From Bufo bufo (lineage: Eukaryota > Chordata > Amphibia > Anura > Bufonidae): DNA of 64,000 nt. The stretch is from contig NC_053392.1 of NCBI RefSeq assembly GCF_905171765.1, positions 398,130,119 to 398,194,118 on the forward strand, read 5' to 3'. Below, piece after piece: positions 11,741 through 22,647 of this stretch. The translations under genes were made by a program, and so were the position numbers. Numbering within the stretch: position 1 is the first letter of the stretch; the number at the start of each line of letters is the position of its first letter. The notes under the pieces were generated by a model. It was not told the origin of the DNA. It saw nothing but the letters and a program-made list of their open reading frames with translations, and searched no databases.

Positions 11741-12170
11741 AGGGGTTGTCCAATTTCAAGAGGAAACCAGACAACTTAGGAGACCGACCTGTAACAATGA
11801 ATAGATGACCCGGCAGATCTACTGCAGTGACGTCACATTAAAATCACATGACCATTGCAGCCAATCACTGACCTCTTCAGTGCACTGCTGAGGCCAGTAA
11901 CTGGCTGCAGCGTTCACATGTTGTCAACATGACATCTCCACTGCAGGCAGGAAAACAGAGGCCCGGCCGGGAGAAGAGGATCTGCCAGCGAAGTCATCAT
12001 CTATTCCAGGGATGCGTAACCTGCGGCCCTCCAGCTGTTGTAAAACTACAACTCCCACCATGCCCTGCTGTAGGCTGTCCGGGAATGATGGGAGTTGTAG
12101 TTTTGCAACAGCTGGGAGGGCCGCAGGTTGAGCATGCCTGATCTATTCTGTTTTCCTCTTGACGATTGCT
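11741..12170. mobile_element. TTAA-flanked MITE starting AGGGGTTGTCCAATTTC
   Basis: The left end AGGGGTTGTCCAATTTCAAG and the right end CCTCTTGACGATTGCT are imperfect inverted repeats, with TTAA on both sides (11737-11740 and 12171-12174). A hAT-type MITE (12007-12140) has inserted inside it. Truncated relatives of its left half occur at about 19732 and 20667. Confidence 0.7.
12007..12140. mobile_element. 134-bp hAT-type MITE with perfect 8-bp duplication
   Basis: ATCTATTC flanks both ends (11999-12006 and 12141-12148), and the element begins CAGG and ends CCTG, the signature of hAT insertion. The arms are strongly inverted and each carries an ACTACAACTCCCA-type word that resembles the known ZNF143/THAP11 binding motif. 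It is nested in a TTAA-type element. Confidence 0.85.
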
Positions 12171-12174
12171 TTAA

Positions 12175-12638
12175 GATGCACATATATTTCCATGATCTCT
12201 GATGGTATCACACTTCGGATATTTGAGGAAAGGGGGGGATGATTGCTGACAAGCTTACACATACAGATGGGGGATAGGGTCATACATTACCAACATTTAG
12301 GGCTCAAACAAAGATTAAACATAATTCATACCCATGAACATCTGAAAATATTCTCCCTCACAATGACATTATACATAAGGCAGACATGAAGAACGGCGGT
12401 CAGCTAGTTCTCCTGATGACACAGGGCCAGCAATGCCGATGCCATAGACATCAATGGAAGGGGAGCAAGAACTGGACAGCAGATTAATAGCAGCACAGCC
12501 TACTGACCCTAGACCATCAGAGCCGTGTCCCCATGGCCGGGCTCCATGTACCGGACACCAGGCGGTGCACATGTGAATGTATGGAGATAAATGCGGCTGA
12601 TAACAGAGTACAATAGACGCCTAATATGAATACATCAC
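12175..12638. other. No gene recognised; katna1 first intron by inference
   Basis: There is no exon, RNA gene or complete repeat that I can support. It lies immediately downstream, on the minus strand, of the candidate first exon donor. Confidence 0.35.
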
Positions 12639-12840
12639 CTGGCAGGCGTCCTGACTGACGTGACCGGGAAGCAGTGCTGAAAGTAGCCGGGACTATACTG
12701 TTCCCTGCTGTCTCCTCATCTCCATAACACCTCCTCCTCCTACTCACACATTCAAACCGAGCGGCTGCGTCACTTCCGGCCTCCCTGCCCTCCTCCTTCA
12801 TGACCTCAGTCCTCATGTTCCCCCGGAGCTGAACTCTCCC
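12639..12840 (-). promoter_or_regulatory. Candidate katna1 promoter and 5' non-coding exon
   Basis: Read on the minus strand this GC- and CpG-richer stretch contains CCGGAAGTGACG (12768-12779), a joined ETS and CRE-type site common at TATA-less vertebrate promoters. Downstream, CCAG at a GTGATG donor (GT at 12637-12638) could end a 5' untranslated exon that splices to the acceptor at 6279. The strand and order fit katna1, and the intron would be about 6.4 kb. A second donor-like GTGAGT at about 12742-12747 is too close to the ETS site to be likely. Assignment is by inference from position; no transcript evidence is available. Confidence 0.4.
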
Positions 12841-12969
12841 AGCGCAGCTATAGTGTTATCAGGGCACACACATGTCTCTTCACACTTACTAATTATAAAA
12901 TGTAGGTAAAATATTGTTACAAACCAAGCAACTTGATAAAAAGGAAAAAAAAAAAAAAAAAAACACAGC

Positions 12970-13040
12970 TGCATTGGCCGGGAATCGAACCCGGGCCTCC
13001 CGCGTGGCAGGCGAGAATTCTACCACTGAACCACCAATGC
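12970..13040 (-). tRNA. tRNA-Gly (anticodon GCC)
   Basis: The 71-nt minus-strand sequence folds as a standard cloverleaf. The acceptor GCATTGG pairs with CCAATGC, followed by discriminator A. The A box is TGGTTCAGTGG, the B box is GGTTCGATTCC, and the anticodon GCC is at 13006-13008. No intron is present. A long T run on the minus strand immediately downstream (12945-12963) is a strong polymerase III terminator. All invariant positions look intact, so this is probably a functional gene and not a SINE remnant. Confidence 0.96.
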
Positions 13041-13254
13041 TTGCTATAGAAAGTACTGGCTGAGCTCAGAGGATATCTTCATTGTCCAGCCACAGGATGT
13101 TTTATATCTTTTTCTGGATTCATAGGCATTAATGTGGAGTTCGCTCTCCTTGTTGCAGTGTATACAGCTTCCACTCTTTTGGGAAGGCTTTTTCCAAAAT
13201 TTCAGTGTGTGTTTGTGGGAACTTTGCCCATTTTTACACTGAGTTTCTGGTGCA

Positions 13255-13350
13255 TAGCAGCATCCAAATCCTGAAGTCTTTATTTGAAAATCACAGGAAA
13301 CATAAATAGTTGGCGCGTTTCGGCTAGCAACGTAGCCTTAGTCATAGCAT
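13255..13350 (-). repeat. Penelope-type terminal fragment with decayed hammerhead
   Basis: On the minus strand, GGCTA/TAGCC form a stem followed by GAAACGCGCC (13310-13345), then CTATTTATG and an AATAAAGACTTCAGGATTTGG tail. The layout is that of a hammerhead-bearing Penelope-like terminus, but the CTGATGA core is mutated and the cleavage triplet reads GCC. It is a short orphan fragment. Confidence 0.4.
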
Positions 13351-13501
13351 ATAATACATGCGTGGAATCTCTATGTGCTTTTCTACATGCATGTCTGTGT
13401 GTCCTCCGGTGAGCTGACTTTCACTTCTAATTTCCATACACTGAACACATCCAATAGTCCACCGATATCTGACAGATAGCACAAGAGTATTCTTTCCTTA
13501 A

Positions 13502-13812
13502 GGGCTCATGCACACAACCGTATGTATTTTGTGGTCTGCAAAACATGGATCTGCAAAAAAAATGGATGACATCCGTGTGAGATCCGTTTTCTTTGCGGTT
13601 CCATTGTAACATCACCTGTCCTTGTACGCAAAACAGACACGAATAGGACGTGTTCTATTTTTTTGCAGAACGGAAATGCATAGACACGGAAACATAAAGC
13701 ACACAGAGTCATTTCATTTTTGTTTTGGGGACCCATTCAAATAAATGGTTCCTCATGCAGACCTGTAAAAAAAACTGAATGGAAAAAAAAATATGGTCGT
13801 GTGCATGAGCCC
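13502..13812. mobile_element. Harbinger-like MITE, GGGCTCATGCACACAACCG family, TAA duplication
   Basis: The ends are GGGCTCATGCACACAACCGTA and ATGGTCGTGTGCATGAGCCC, with TAA on each side (13499-13501 and 13813-13815). The element is non-coding. The open frames here come from the foldback arms. Confidence 0.8.
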
Positions 13813-13992
13813 TAAGTTTGGGAGGTATCAGCCTTTACTTTGCAGCTATACTGAATTGCGTAGTCAACCATGCTGTTCTGTGCAGAGAGATCCCACAGTA
13901 AATGTGTCGGGGCCCGAGCCCAGGGACCTCTCACACCCTCGCCACTCCTGAATAGTTGCAAAAAAGGGGCTTGCGACAATTTTTACTCCTAA

Positions 13993-14455
13993 GGCTACTT
14001 TTACACTTGCGGCAGAGTGATCCGGCAAGCAGTTCCGTCACCAGAACTGCCTGCCAGATCCGGCAATCTGCATGCAAACAGACAGCATTTGTAGACGGAT
14101 CCAGAGGCGGATCCGTCTTACAAATGCATTGCAAGAACGGATCGGTCTCTCCGGATGTCTTCTGGAGAAACGTATCCGTTATATATTTTTTTCACATTTT
14201 TACCGGTCTGCACATGCGCAGACCGGAAGGACGGATCCGGCATTGCGGTATTTTTAATGGCGGATCCGGCATTCCAGCAACTGATCTGGAATTTTGGACG
14301 TTTAGTGACTGAACTGAAGACATTCTGATGCATCCTGAACGGATTTCTCTCCATTCAGAATGCATGGGGAAAAAATTGATCAGTTCTTTTCCAGTATTGA
14401 GCCCTTATGACGGAACTCAGTGACGGAAAAGAAAAACGCTAGTGTGAAAGTACCC
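13993..14455. mobile_element. Harbinger-like MITE, GGCTACTTT family, TAA duplication
   Basis: The left end is GGCTACTTTTACACTTGCGG and the right end is CGCTAGTGTGAAAGTACCC, flanked by TAA (13990-13992 and 14456-14458). The interior has GGATCCG words and a GACCGG-centred palindrome at about 14205-14225. Confidence 0.8.
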
Positions 14456-14929
14456 TAAAACAGGCGTAAAAATATTTTTAAGGATATTATTATAAGTTAT
14501 GTTTAAGCTATTCACCCATAGCCCTAAGAGAGCTGGGTGGGATTGGGTGAGCATAGTTATGCACTGAGAGGAGTTAGAGGCGCTGCTTAGTAAAACAAAA
14601 TTTGCTAATAAAGTTGGGGAACGGGGCAGTAATGATGGACGAACATCGGCCGGGACGGTTCGCGATCACGCGAACGCGATGAAATGTTCGCGAAACTCAA
14701 GTTCGCGGTGGGCCCCATTCACTTTAATGGCAGGCGAACCTGAAAAACCTTTAGCTCATATTTGCAGCCACCAAATACTTAGTAGAAGTGCACATAAGTC
14801 CACAACATGGACAGTGACATACTAGAGGGGGATCAATGACAAAAATTCCAGCAAAAAATATGTATCTTAATCTTATGCGTATAAAAGGGAAATTATCTAA
14901 ATTGTGCCCTGTCAGAGCCTAGAAAAATT

Positions 14930-15780
14930 ATATTTTAGGCCACGGGAGTAAGGGCCTTAAAAATTAGGCATTCACCTGACATAAAATAAATTTTGATTAT
15001 GTGGCTCGAGGTGCATTATGCGGTCAATGGATAAAAGTTTTACTGTAGGCCACTGGACTACAGGCCCCAAATATTAGACATTCACCGGACAGAAAAGATC
15101 AAGTGATTATGTGGCTGGAGGTATATTACACAGTCAATGGATATCAATTTTACAGCAGGCCAGTACAAATACAGGTCAAATACATGTTTAAAAGAACTAA
15201 AAATATTAAATTGGATTAAAAACATGGCTAACGAAATCCCCCGTCTTGAAAAAAACCCTAATGATAATAGTTGAAACACGTGGTCGTCACAGGTGTTGAA
15301 TTCCTCTGAGGCCCCAACAATTATTCATTCACCGTACAGAAAATAACAAGTAAGTATGTGGCTGGAGGTAGATTACACAGTCATTGGATATCAATTTTAC
15401 AGCAGGCCAGTGGACTACATGCCCCAAAAATTATGCATTCAGCGGACAGAAAAGAACAAATAAGTATGTGGCTGGGGGTAGATTACACGATCATTGGATA
15501 TAAATTTTACAGCAGGCCAGTGGACTACAGGTCCAAAAAATTATGCATTGAGCAGACAGAAAAGAACAAGTATGTGGCTGGAGGTAGATTACACAGTCAA
15601 TGGATATCAATTTTACTGAAGGCCAGTAGAAATACAGGTCAAATACATATGTTTAAAAGAACTAAAAATATAAAATTGGATTAAAAACATGGCTAACGAA
15701 ATCCCCCCTCTTGAAAAAACCCCTAATGATAATAGTTGAAACACGTGGTCGTCACAGGTGTTGAATTCATCCAAGGCACA
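14930..15780. repeat. Degenerate direct repeats inside the hAT element
   Basis: Several units of roughly 105-120 bp contain GTGGCTGGAGGTAGATTACA, a TTTTACAGCAGGCCAGTGGA block and a CATTC.CCGGACAGAAAAG block. A second unit type (GGCTAACGAAATCCCC to GTCGTCACAGGTGTTGAATTC) occurs at about 15224-15300 and 15690-15766. Such subterminal repeats are common transposase-binding regions in hAT elements, which is inference here. Confidence 0.6.
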
Positions 15781-15828
15781 AAACATTGATCATTCACCGG
15801 ACAGAAAAGGCCTTTTATGCCGTTGTAT

Positions 15829-18662
15829 TTACCTAAGAAAGGGACCATTATTTATTCTGGATGGTGGCGGATATTTGTGAGCTGTCATGAGGAAATTCAA
15901 ATAAATGTGGTCGTCACATGTGTTGAATTCCTCCGAGATCCATGCCTCATTAATTTCTAGAAATGTGAGGTAGTCCACACTGCCGTGAGCTAGGCGAGTG
16001 CGCTTATCGGTTACGATCCCCCCTGCTGCGCTGAACGTCCTCTCGGACAGGACATTGGACGAGGGGCAAGCCAAGAGTTCCATGGCAAATTGTGCCAGCT
16101 CTGGCCACAGGTCAAGCCTGCACACCCAGTAGTCCTGGGGTTCCTCGCTTCTCAGAGCGTCCACATCGGCCATTAACCCGATGTAGTCAGACACCTGTCG
16201 ATCTAGGCGTTCCCTGAGGCTGGATCCGGAGGGCGGCTGTCGATGGGTTGGCTGCAAGAATTATCTCATATCCGGTGACTGGAAATTCCTCTGCCAGCGC
16301 CCGCAAAAGCAGAATGCAGCATTTCTCGAAACAAGGCCTGGAAGTGCTACATTCTGACAGCCCTCTGTGATGCTGGTAACATGTCCGCCATTTTGTGTTT
16401 GTACCGGGGGTCTAAGCACATTGCCCTTTATGCTTTTTATACGGGGGTCCCTCTTCAAACACTGGAGCATGAAGGCCCCAATTTGCACCTAACTGGAAGC
16501 GGTGGAGTGGCCTGGCCCCTGCTCATTGTCTAAGATAATGTCATTCTCGGTCTCCTCCCCCCAGCCACGGACAACACCAGGGATCCCAGAAAAGTTTAAA
16601 GCATGCTCTTCTTGCTCCTCCTCCACCCCGGCACTATCCTCCTCTGACTCCTCTTCAGACTCCTGTTGACTTGTCTCAGATGCAGTAGCCCCCCCCCCCC
16701 CCGGGAATTGATCCAGCATTGCGACTTCATCATCTTCCTGCTCCTCGACCGCTTGCTCAATGACACGACGCAATGCACGCTCCAGAAAGAAGGCGTAAGG
16801 TACGATGTCACTGATGGCACCCTGGCTGCGACTGACCAGTTTGGTGATCTCATCAAATGGCTGCAGAAGTCTGCATACGTCATGCATGAGCAGCCACTGG
16901 CGCGGTGAAAAAAAAACAAGCTCCCCAGAATCTGTCCTGCTGCAGAGTTTGTACAGGTAGTCGGTAACTGCATGTTTCTGCTAGAGTATCCTATCAAGCA
17001 TATAAAAGGTGTAGTTCCAGCGTGTCGGGCAGTCACAAATCAGACGTCTGACGGGCAGGTGGTGTCGCCGCTGAACGTCAGCAAGGAGAGCCATGGCCGT
17101 GTAAGATCTTCTAAAATGGCCAGAGATTTTCCTGGCCTGCTGCAAGATGTCCTGGATCCCGGGGTATTTGGCAACGAATCGCACATGTGTCATTTTGCCC
17201 TGTTTCAGCGCACTCAGCAGATTGGCACCGTTGTCGCACACCACTTTACCAACTCACAAATTGAGCGGGGATTTCTACTGATCGGCCTGTGTCCGCAAAG
17301 CTGAAAGGAGTGCAGGACTGGTGTGCCTCTTGGCTTCCATGGCATGGCAAAGTCTCACCTGGCATGTCTAATAGGTTCTGGGGAGCTTGGGGGGCGCAGC
17401 GGAAGAGGCGGTAGCAGTGGAAAAGGAGGAGTCAGCCAAGGAGGAGACGGAGGATGGAGTAGAAGGAGGAGGAGAAGAGGCAAGCCTGCATGCAATCCAT
17501 GGCGGTAACACCAAATCCACATGGGTGCCACAGGTTGCATGCTTGAAGGCCGTCAGAAGGTTCACCCAGTGGGCAGTAAAAGTTATGTACCTTCCCTGTC
17601 CGTGTTTGCTAGACCACATGTCTATGGTCAGATGTATCTTGGCACCGACACTGTGTGCCAGAGATGCATTCACTGGCCGCTGAACGTGTCCATATAGCTC
17701 CGGGATGCCCTTCTGGGAGAAATATTTCCTTCCGGGGACCTTCCATTGCGGTGTGCCAATGGCCACAAATTTTCTAAAGGCCTTCGAGTCACCAATTTAT
17801 ATGGCAGTAGTTGGTGGGCTAGCAGTTCCTACAAGCCAGCGGTCAGGCGTTGGGCAAGAGCGTTATCCAGCATCATCATCTTTTTACGCTCGAACATTTG
17901 GGCCACGAAAGCCTGTCTTTTGCCTGATGAACGCGACGACGGCACAGTGGAAGGTGGAGTGGAGGACAAATGGGAGGAGAGAGGAGAAGGAGAAGAGGCA
18001 GGACGTGGATCGCCGGGAGTGTGGCTTTGTGGGTTCTGACGGTGTTGCTCTCACTGGGCTCGGTGATGGGAGGCCAGGTTCCTTCTTAAGGCGGTCGTCC
18101 CTAGGTGAGTGTTGGGCTTACCGCGACTTATGCATTGACAGCACAGGCTGCAGATGGCAACACTATTGTCAGCAGCGGACACGTTAAAAAAAGCCCACAC
18201 TGCGGAGCCATGGGCCGTCGTCCTGGGAGCGCCACATGTGACTGTGCATGGTGGATGGCTCGTTTCAGATACATTAGCAGTCTGCTTTTTGCCTCCTGTG
18301 CACTGTAAGTTCTGCCTGCTTCTCCTCCCTACCTGCTGCTCCGTCTCTCCCTCTGAACCCCCCTCCTCTTCCTCTCTTGTGGGCACCCACGTGACCTCCA
18401 TCGACATGTCATCATCGTCACCTTCACCACCACTGACATTAGAGATTTCGGAGTAGACAGCAACAGCGGGGACCACCCTCCTTGGGCTGATCTGGGTATT
18501 GTCGTCAGACTGCTGGGTGGTGACCGTTGATACCTCCTCTTCCTGATCTGATGCCAAGAATGGCTGTGCATCGGTAAGGTCTTGGAATGGATGGGAAAAT
18601 AATTCCTGCGGAATGACTTGCCTCTTCCTCGGCCTGTCATTTTCAAAATGACCCTGTGACAA
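15829..18662 (-). pseudogene. hAT transposase (ZBED-like), broken
   Basis: The transposase would cut and paste the surrounding element. In order on the minus strand: a BED zinc-finger-like region at about 18055-18230 (SAVWAFFNVS, then CSLC, then HLG...LASHH). Next comes the RNase H-like core with LTIDMWSS and TFTAHWVNLL in 17368-17766, continuing with MVCDNGANLLSAL and CDCPTRWNYTFYML in 16981-17244. An acidic low-complexity insert follows at about 16489-16720. The C-terminal dimerisation region is at 15950-16140 (ELLACPSSNVLSERTFSAAG). The first part is in a different frame from the rest, and the second frame has in-frame stops at about 17368, 16981, 16489 and 16258. It is inactive. Confidence 0.85.
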
Positions 18663-18664
18663 AA

Positions 18665-19020
18665 GTCCCTATAGAAGAGCAGTATTTGTGGAAGAAGGTA
18701 TATCACACTACTGCCTCAATCAGTTTTTTGGGGGGGCAACTGGTATATCACACCAGTAGAAATTATATGTTCCAATAGCGTTTGTCACTCTGTGTAGCTG
18801 CGGTAATGCAGCAAAACTACAAACAAATGCTGCACTACCCAAATGCACTATATAGAAGGTATATCACACCCCTGCCTCAATCACTTTTTTGGGGGGGAAA
18901 CTGGTATATCACACCAGTTGAAATTATTTGTTGCAAGTGTTTGCCCCTCTGTATAGCTGCAGTATCGCAGCAGAAACACACACAACTGCTGCACAATACA
19001 AATGCGCTATAATAAACTTT
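18665..19020. repeat. Short tandem repeats in the hAT 5' region
   Basis: Two units of about 140-150 bp carry TATATCACAC, CTGCCTCAATCA, TTTTTTGGGGGGG and a TGTAGCTGC block. They lie between the transposase start and the right terminus and are non-coding. Confidence 0.55.
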
Positions 19021-19627
19021 CTATGTTAGAAAGTATATTATAAGTATATCACACCCCTCAGTAAGTCACACCTATCGCTAGCACACCTATACCAGTCCCT
19101 AAAAGGATTTTTGTGGCCTTATTAGCTAGCGTTTGGTGTCCCTAACAGTCTGTCCCTGCTCCACACAGCAACCTCTCCCTACACTGGCAAAAGACTGAAT
19201 ATAAAATGGCGACCAGATCGGGTTTATTTATAAGGTAGGGGGTATGTCCATGTGTTGAAACGTCTCAATTGGCTGTCCTGTACCACCTGATGCATGTGTA
19301 ATGGGTCAAAGTTCTTCACAATGTAAAAGCATATGGCGCCGGCGGACATCGCCACATGTTCGCCCGTTCGGCGAACCGCGAACAAGCAAAGTTTACAGCG
19401 AAACGACCACCGGGCGAACCGCAAGGCCATCTCTACGGGGCAGTGCTGTATCCTTGCCCTGGGAGCTAGAAAGCCTAGCTACACCTCTGAGTGCAATGCC
19501 ACCACATTGTTGGGGAAAGAATGATGAGCTCTGTTCATCGAGGGATCAGGGCTAGGTGAATATGACTTTTAATGTTTATTAACACATTCTTCTAAGGGGA
19601 GCACTAAGGGATCATCTGTGTTCAGCA

Positions 19628-19930
19628 TTTTACTATACTATGGGGCAATTTACAGTGTGGGGGCACAAAGGGGGCATTCTACTGTTTGGGGCACTACGGT
19701 GGAATAGGAACTGCTGCATGAACACAGCTTAAAGGAATTGTCCAATTTTAAGAGGAAACCAGACAACTTAGGAGATCGACTAGTAACAACGAATAGATGA
19801 CTAGTCGCCTGGCAGATCCCGCGCTGCCCCTGGTTCTCCACGCAGGGCTCTGTTTTCCCAGCTGCCGCAGTGATGTCACATCAACATCACTGGCCTGTTC
19901 AGTGCACTACTGAGGCTAGTAACTACTGTG
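19628..19930 (+). repeat. 300-bp direct repeat, copy 1
   Basis: This stretch (ACTATGGGGCAATTTACAG through GATGTCACATCAACATCAC) is repeated almost unchanged at 20558-20860, about 930 bp away. Its middle contains the truncated AGGGGTTGTCC-type left half found complete at 11741-12170 (here reading AAGGAATTGTCCAATTTTAAG). Confidence 0.75.
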
Positions 19931-20557
19931 TGGGGGCACTAAGGGGACATAATTACTGTATATAAACTACACATTGGCGTGGTAATGAAAATCAGGAAGT
20001 GCTCAACACCATATGCAGTGGCGCATCAATACCGGGGGGGCAGATCCTGCATTGTGGTCCGCTGCTAATGGCAATCCCCAGCAAAATGCATACAATGGAG
20101 GATGCCTGCAGCGGACCACAAGTACCACAATAGACATCCTACACAGGATAGCAAATGTGTGGATGTGATAAACAATCAAACAAAATAACAATAACTTTGA
20201 CAAAGACAGGTGCACTCTGCAGTCTTACTAAACCCTCATACTGATGTAAAATTGACAAATTATCCAACATATCCTACTGTGGAGGACATGTCTGAGCCCA
20301 AGCACAAAGCCAAGGTTTCTCAAGTAGCTCGGGACCTAACGTTAAACCTACCTGTGCCGTATGGGCAATACCAGGAGCCAGTGGGCAAATTACAGGCGCG
20401 CAAGGTCCAACTCACAGCAAACTCCCAGTTACCTCCAGCATGTGACCATGCTTACAATGGGAGGAGGGAGAGAGCTCTGAGTCCCACCTAAGACTTGCTG
20501 ATATAGCCCAGTCCTCACATGTGCACCAGAATGCTGCCTGTAGATGGAAATAAATAA

Positions 20558-20860
20558 TTTTACTATACAGGGGCACTATGGGGCAATTTACCGTGTGGGG
20601 GCACAAAGGGGGCATTCTACTGTTTGGGGCACTACGGTGGAATAGGAACTGCTGGATGAACACAGCGTAAAGGAATTGTCCAATTTCAAGAGGAAACCAG
20701 ACAACTTAAGAGATCGACCAGTAACAACGAATAGATGACTAGTCGCCTGGCAGATCCTGCGCTGCCCCTGGTTCTCCACGCAGGGCTCTGTTTTCCCAGC
20801 TGCCGCAGTGATGTCACATCAACATCACTGACCTCTTTAGTGCACTACTGAGGCCAGTAA
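20558..20860 (+). repeat. 300-bp direct repeat, copy 2
   Basis: Near-identical to 19628-19930. The intervening block (about 19930-20558) is unrelated low-copy sequence without coding signal. The pattern suggests a local tandem duplication or two insertions of one composite element. Confidence 0.75.
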
Positions 20861-21120
20861 CTACTGTGTGGGGGCATTAAGGGGACATCATTTCTGTGTG
20901 GAGACACAAAGGGGGCGTAACTACTGTGTGGGGTCACTAAGTGGAAATTACTACTGTGAAGGGGCAGTAAGGAGGCATTCTACTGTGTGGAGGCACTAAG
21001 GGGGCATAACTACTGTGAAGGGGCAGTAAGGAGGCATTCTACTGTGTGGAGGCACTAAGGGGGCATAACTACTGTGAAGGGGCAGTAATAGGGAATAGTT
21101 ACTGTGTGGGGGCACAAAAG
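20860..21120 (+). repeat. Minisatellite, about 31-bp units
   Basis: Degenerate units follow the pattern ACTACTGTG.GGGGGCA.TAAG.GGGCAT. Similar arrays are at 19925-19960 and 40080-40200, so the unit belongs to a dispersed family and is not unique to this locus. Confidence 0.65.
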
Positions 21121-21280
21121 GGACTAGGCAGGTTTGCCTGTGTATAGATGGGTAGTCGCTATAGTTAGAGGCATGGCTTACGCACACTATTGGGTGCACA
21201 GCTTACAAACAGCAATAAAGTCATCAATTAACACCTTTTCACAAAAAAATGATAATAAACATTGATAATCAATTGATATT

Positions 21281-21895
21281 AGAGACTGCAGAAATGTCAA
21301 TAAATACCCTTCAGATACATATATAAATCCCTGAAAGGCTAATATATATAGATAACACAGGTGCCACGATACCTAAATAGGCAGAAATCATGTATCCTGA
21401 ACTGATAAACAGATATAACATGATCAGGTCCAATAGGACCACTCACGTGCACCTCATGCCATAGATGTAAGTGTCCCCATAAAGCAAGATAGCAGCAAAC
21501 ATACAGAGCACACGTGTGAATTTAAATACCTGTTTGCGGAGGGGCAGAAAACAACACGGTCTCGCGATCCAGAAATATTCCGATCATGCATTCCACCATG
21601 CGCTCCACATACCGGAACAGACCAAAGAGGCTGCACATGTGTGAACTTAAATACCTGTTTGGGGAGAGCAGAAAACAACACGGTCTCGCGATCCAGAAAT
21701 ATTCAGATCATGCGTTCCACCGAGCGCTCCACGTACCGGAACAGACCAAAGTGTCTGCCGGAGAATAGACAGATGAATGTGGAGCGTACAAGGAGCACAT
21801 GACTATGTGAAACTATGATCACGTGATCAAAATGCATAACTACAAAGCAAAACAAATACCTAAAATATCTTTATAGATTTAAAAAAGATAGGACA
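21281..21895 (-). repeat. Penelope-like terminal repeat, left (inverted) copy
   Basis: Reading the minus strand from 21895 to 21281 gives the same order of words as 36556-37070, for example GTCCTATTGGACCTGATC and TCAGGATACATGATTTCTG. The left copy has an internal duplication of about 125 bp (around 21505-21630 and 21631-21756, each with ACACGGTCTCGCGATCCAG). Confidence 0.8.
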
Positions 21896-22647
21896 CTTCA
21901 CATAGGGTAGGTAACCGACATTAAAACTTAACATTTAATGTATAAATTGCTAAAATCCCAAGATTAAAAGTGTCAATAAAGTACAAAAGATTCAGCCTTC
22001 CCACACAAAATGTAACCTACTGTCAACCAGGTACACTTGGGAGAATGCCGACTGTGACAAAAATATCACAATATACGATATGTCACAAGAATACAACTAG
22101 AGACCACCGGGGTGTATTAGAATAGAAAAGAGGTATTAGAGAGACAAGGTACTGGGTCTATGACCCTATCTCTCCCTCCATAAATAGCCTCAAAGCCCTC
22201 TCACTCGATGTCCCTATCTTTCCCTGCTCCAGACAGGACAGTGATTGCCCAGCTTCATCAAGGTATATCAGGAAAGGGAAAGGAGGAAAATATAAACAGC
22301 TGTAACAAAGATGTCCCGACACGTTTCCTTGGCTTGCGCCAAATCATCAGGGGACCAATATACCAAATGATGTTACAAGGTTGAAATCAATGATATTATG
22401 ATCAATATAAAGTGGTGATTAATCACTTAACAAGACTACTTAGCTGTCCAATAAGTTCCAAAGTGTAGATCAGCTGTAGAACTTCAGTACAGGTCCTGCA
22501 TATGGCAGTCCATGAAATGGCCTTCCGTGTGTGGCAGCAGCAATTTGAGCGCCAAAATATCAGTTTAGGAGCCAATGGCTCCTGGGTATTTTTGCGGTCC
22601 AATGTAACACTACAGATAACATAAGGTAAAAGGGTTCACTGTGATTT
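21896..22647. other. Penelope-like 5' region; no ORF
   Basis: The stretch lies between the left terminal repeat and the coding region. It contains the hammerhead fold at 22313-22355 (minus) but no protein-coding signal. The N-terminal part of the Penelope protein is not recognisable. Confidence 0.45.
22313..22355 (-). ncRNA. Hammerhead ribozyme, minimal type I
   Basis: On the minus strand all core parts are present in order. Stem I is GTCCC pairing with GGGAC. The core CTGATGA is followed by a 6-bp stem II (TTTGGC/GCCAAG, one G-T wobble) closed by a GCAA tetraloop. Then come the core GAAA, a short stem III (AC/GT with a 2-nt loop) and the cleavage triplet GTC. Penelope-like elements are known to carry minimal hammerheads of this kind. 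It lies just inside the left terminal repeat of the element. The fold is complete by inspection; activity is untested, and the weak first pair of stem II may reduce it. Confidence 0.78.

Larger units (their letters stand above)
14630..19435 (-). mobile_element. Decayed autonomous hAT transposon, 4.8 kb
   Basis: The element is bounded by an exact 8-bp duplication CGGGGCAG (14622-14629 and 19436-19443), the hallmark of hAT insertion. The termini are TAATGATGG on the left and CCATCTCTA on the right; subterminal regions carry repeated GTTCGC/GCGAAC words. It encodes a broken BED-finger transposase on the minus strand (15829-18662). Flanking the gene inside the element are direct repeats at 14930-15780 and short repeats at 18665-19020. 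The ends resemble those of the non-autonomous element at 42192-44544, which may have used the same transposase. Confidence 0.85.

Noticed and set aside
12740..12750. GTGAGT as the katna1 exon 1 donor
   Set aside because: It lies about 20 bp from the ETS/CRE site, which would leave an exon too short to be likely; the donor at 12637-12638 is preferred, with low certainty.
17323..18187. Glycine-, arginine- and glutamate-rich plus-strand open frames
   Set aside because: They are antisense shadows of the low-complexity parts of the hAT transposase.
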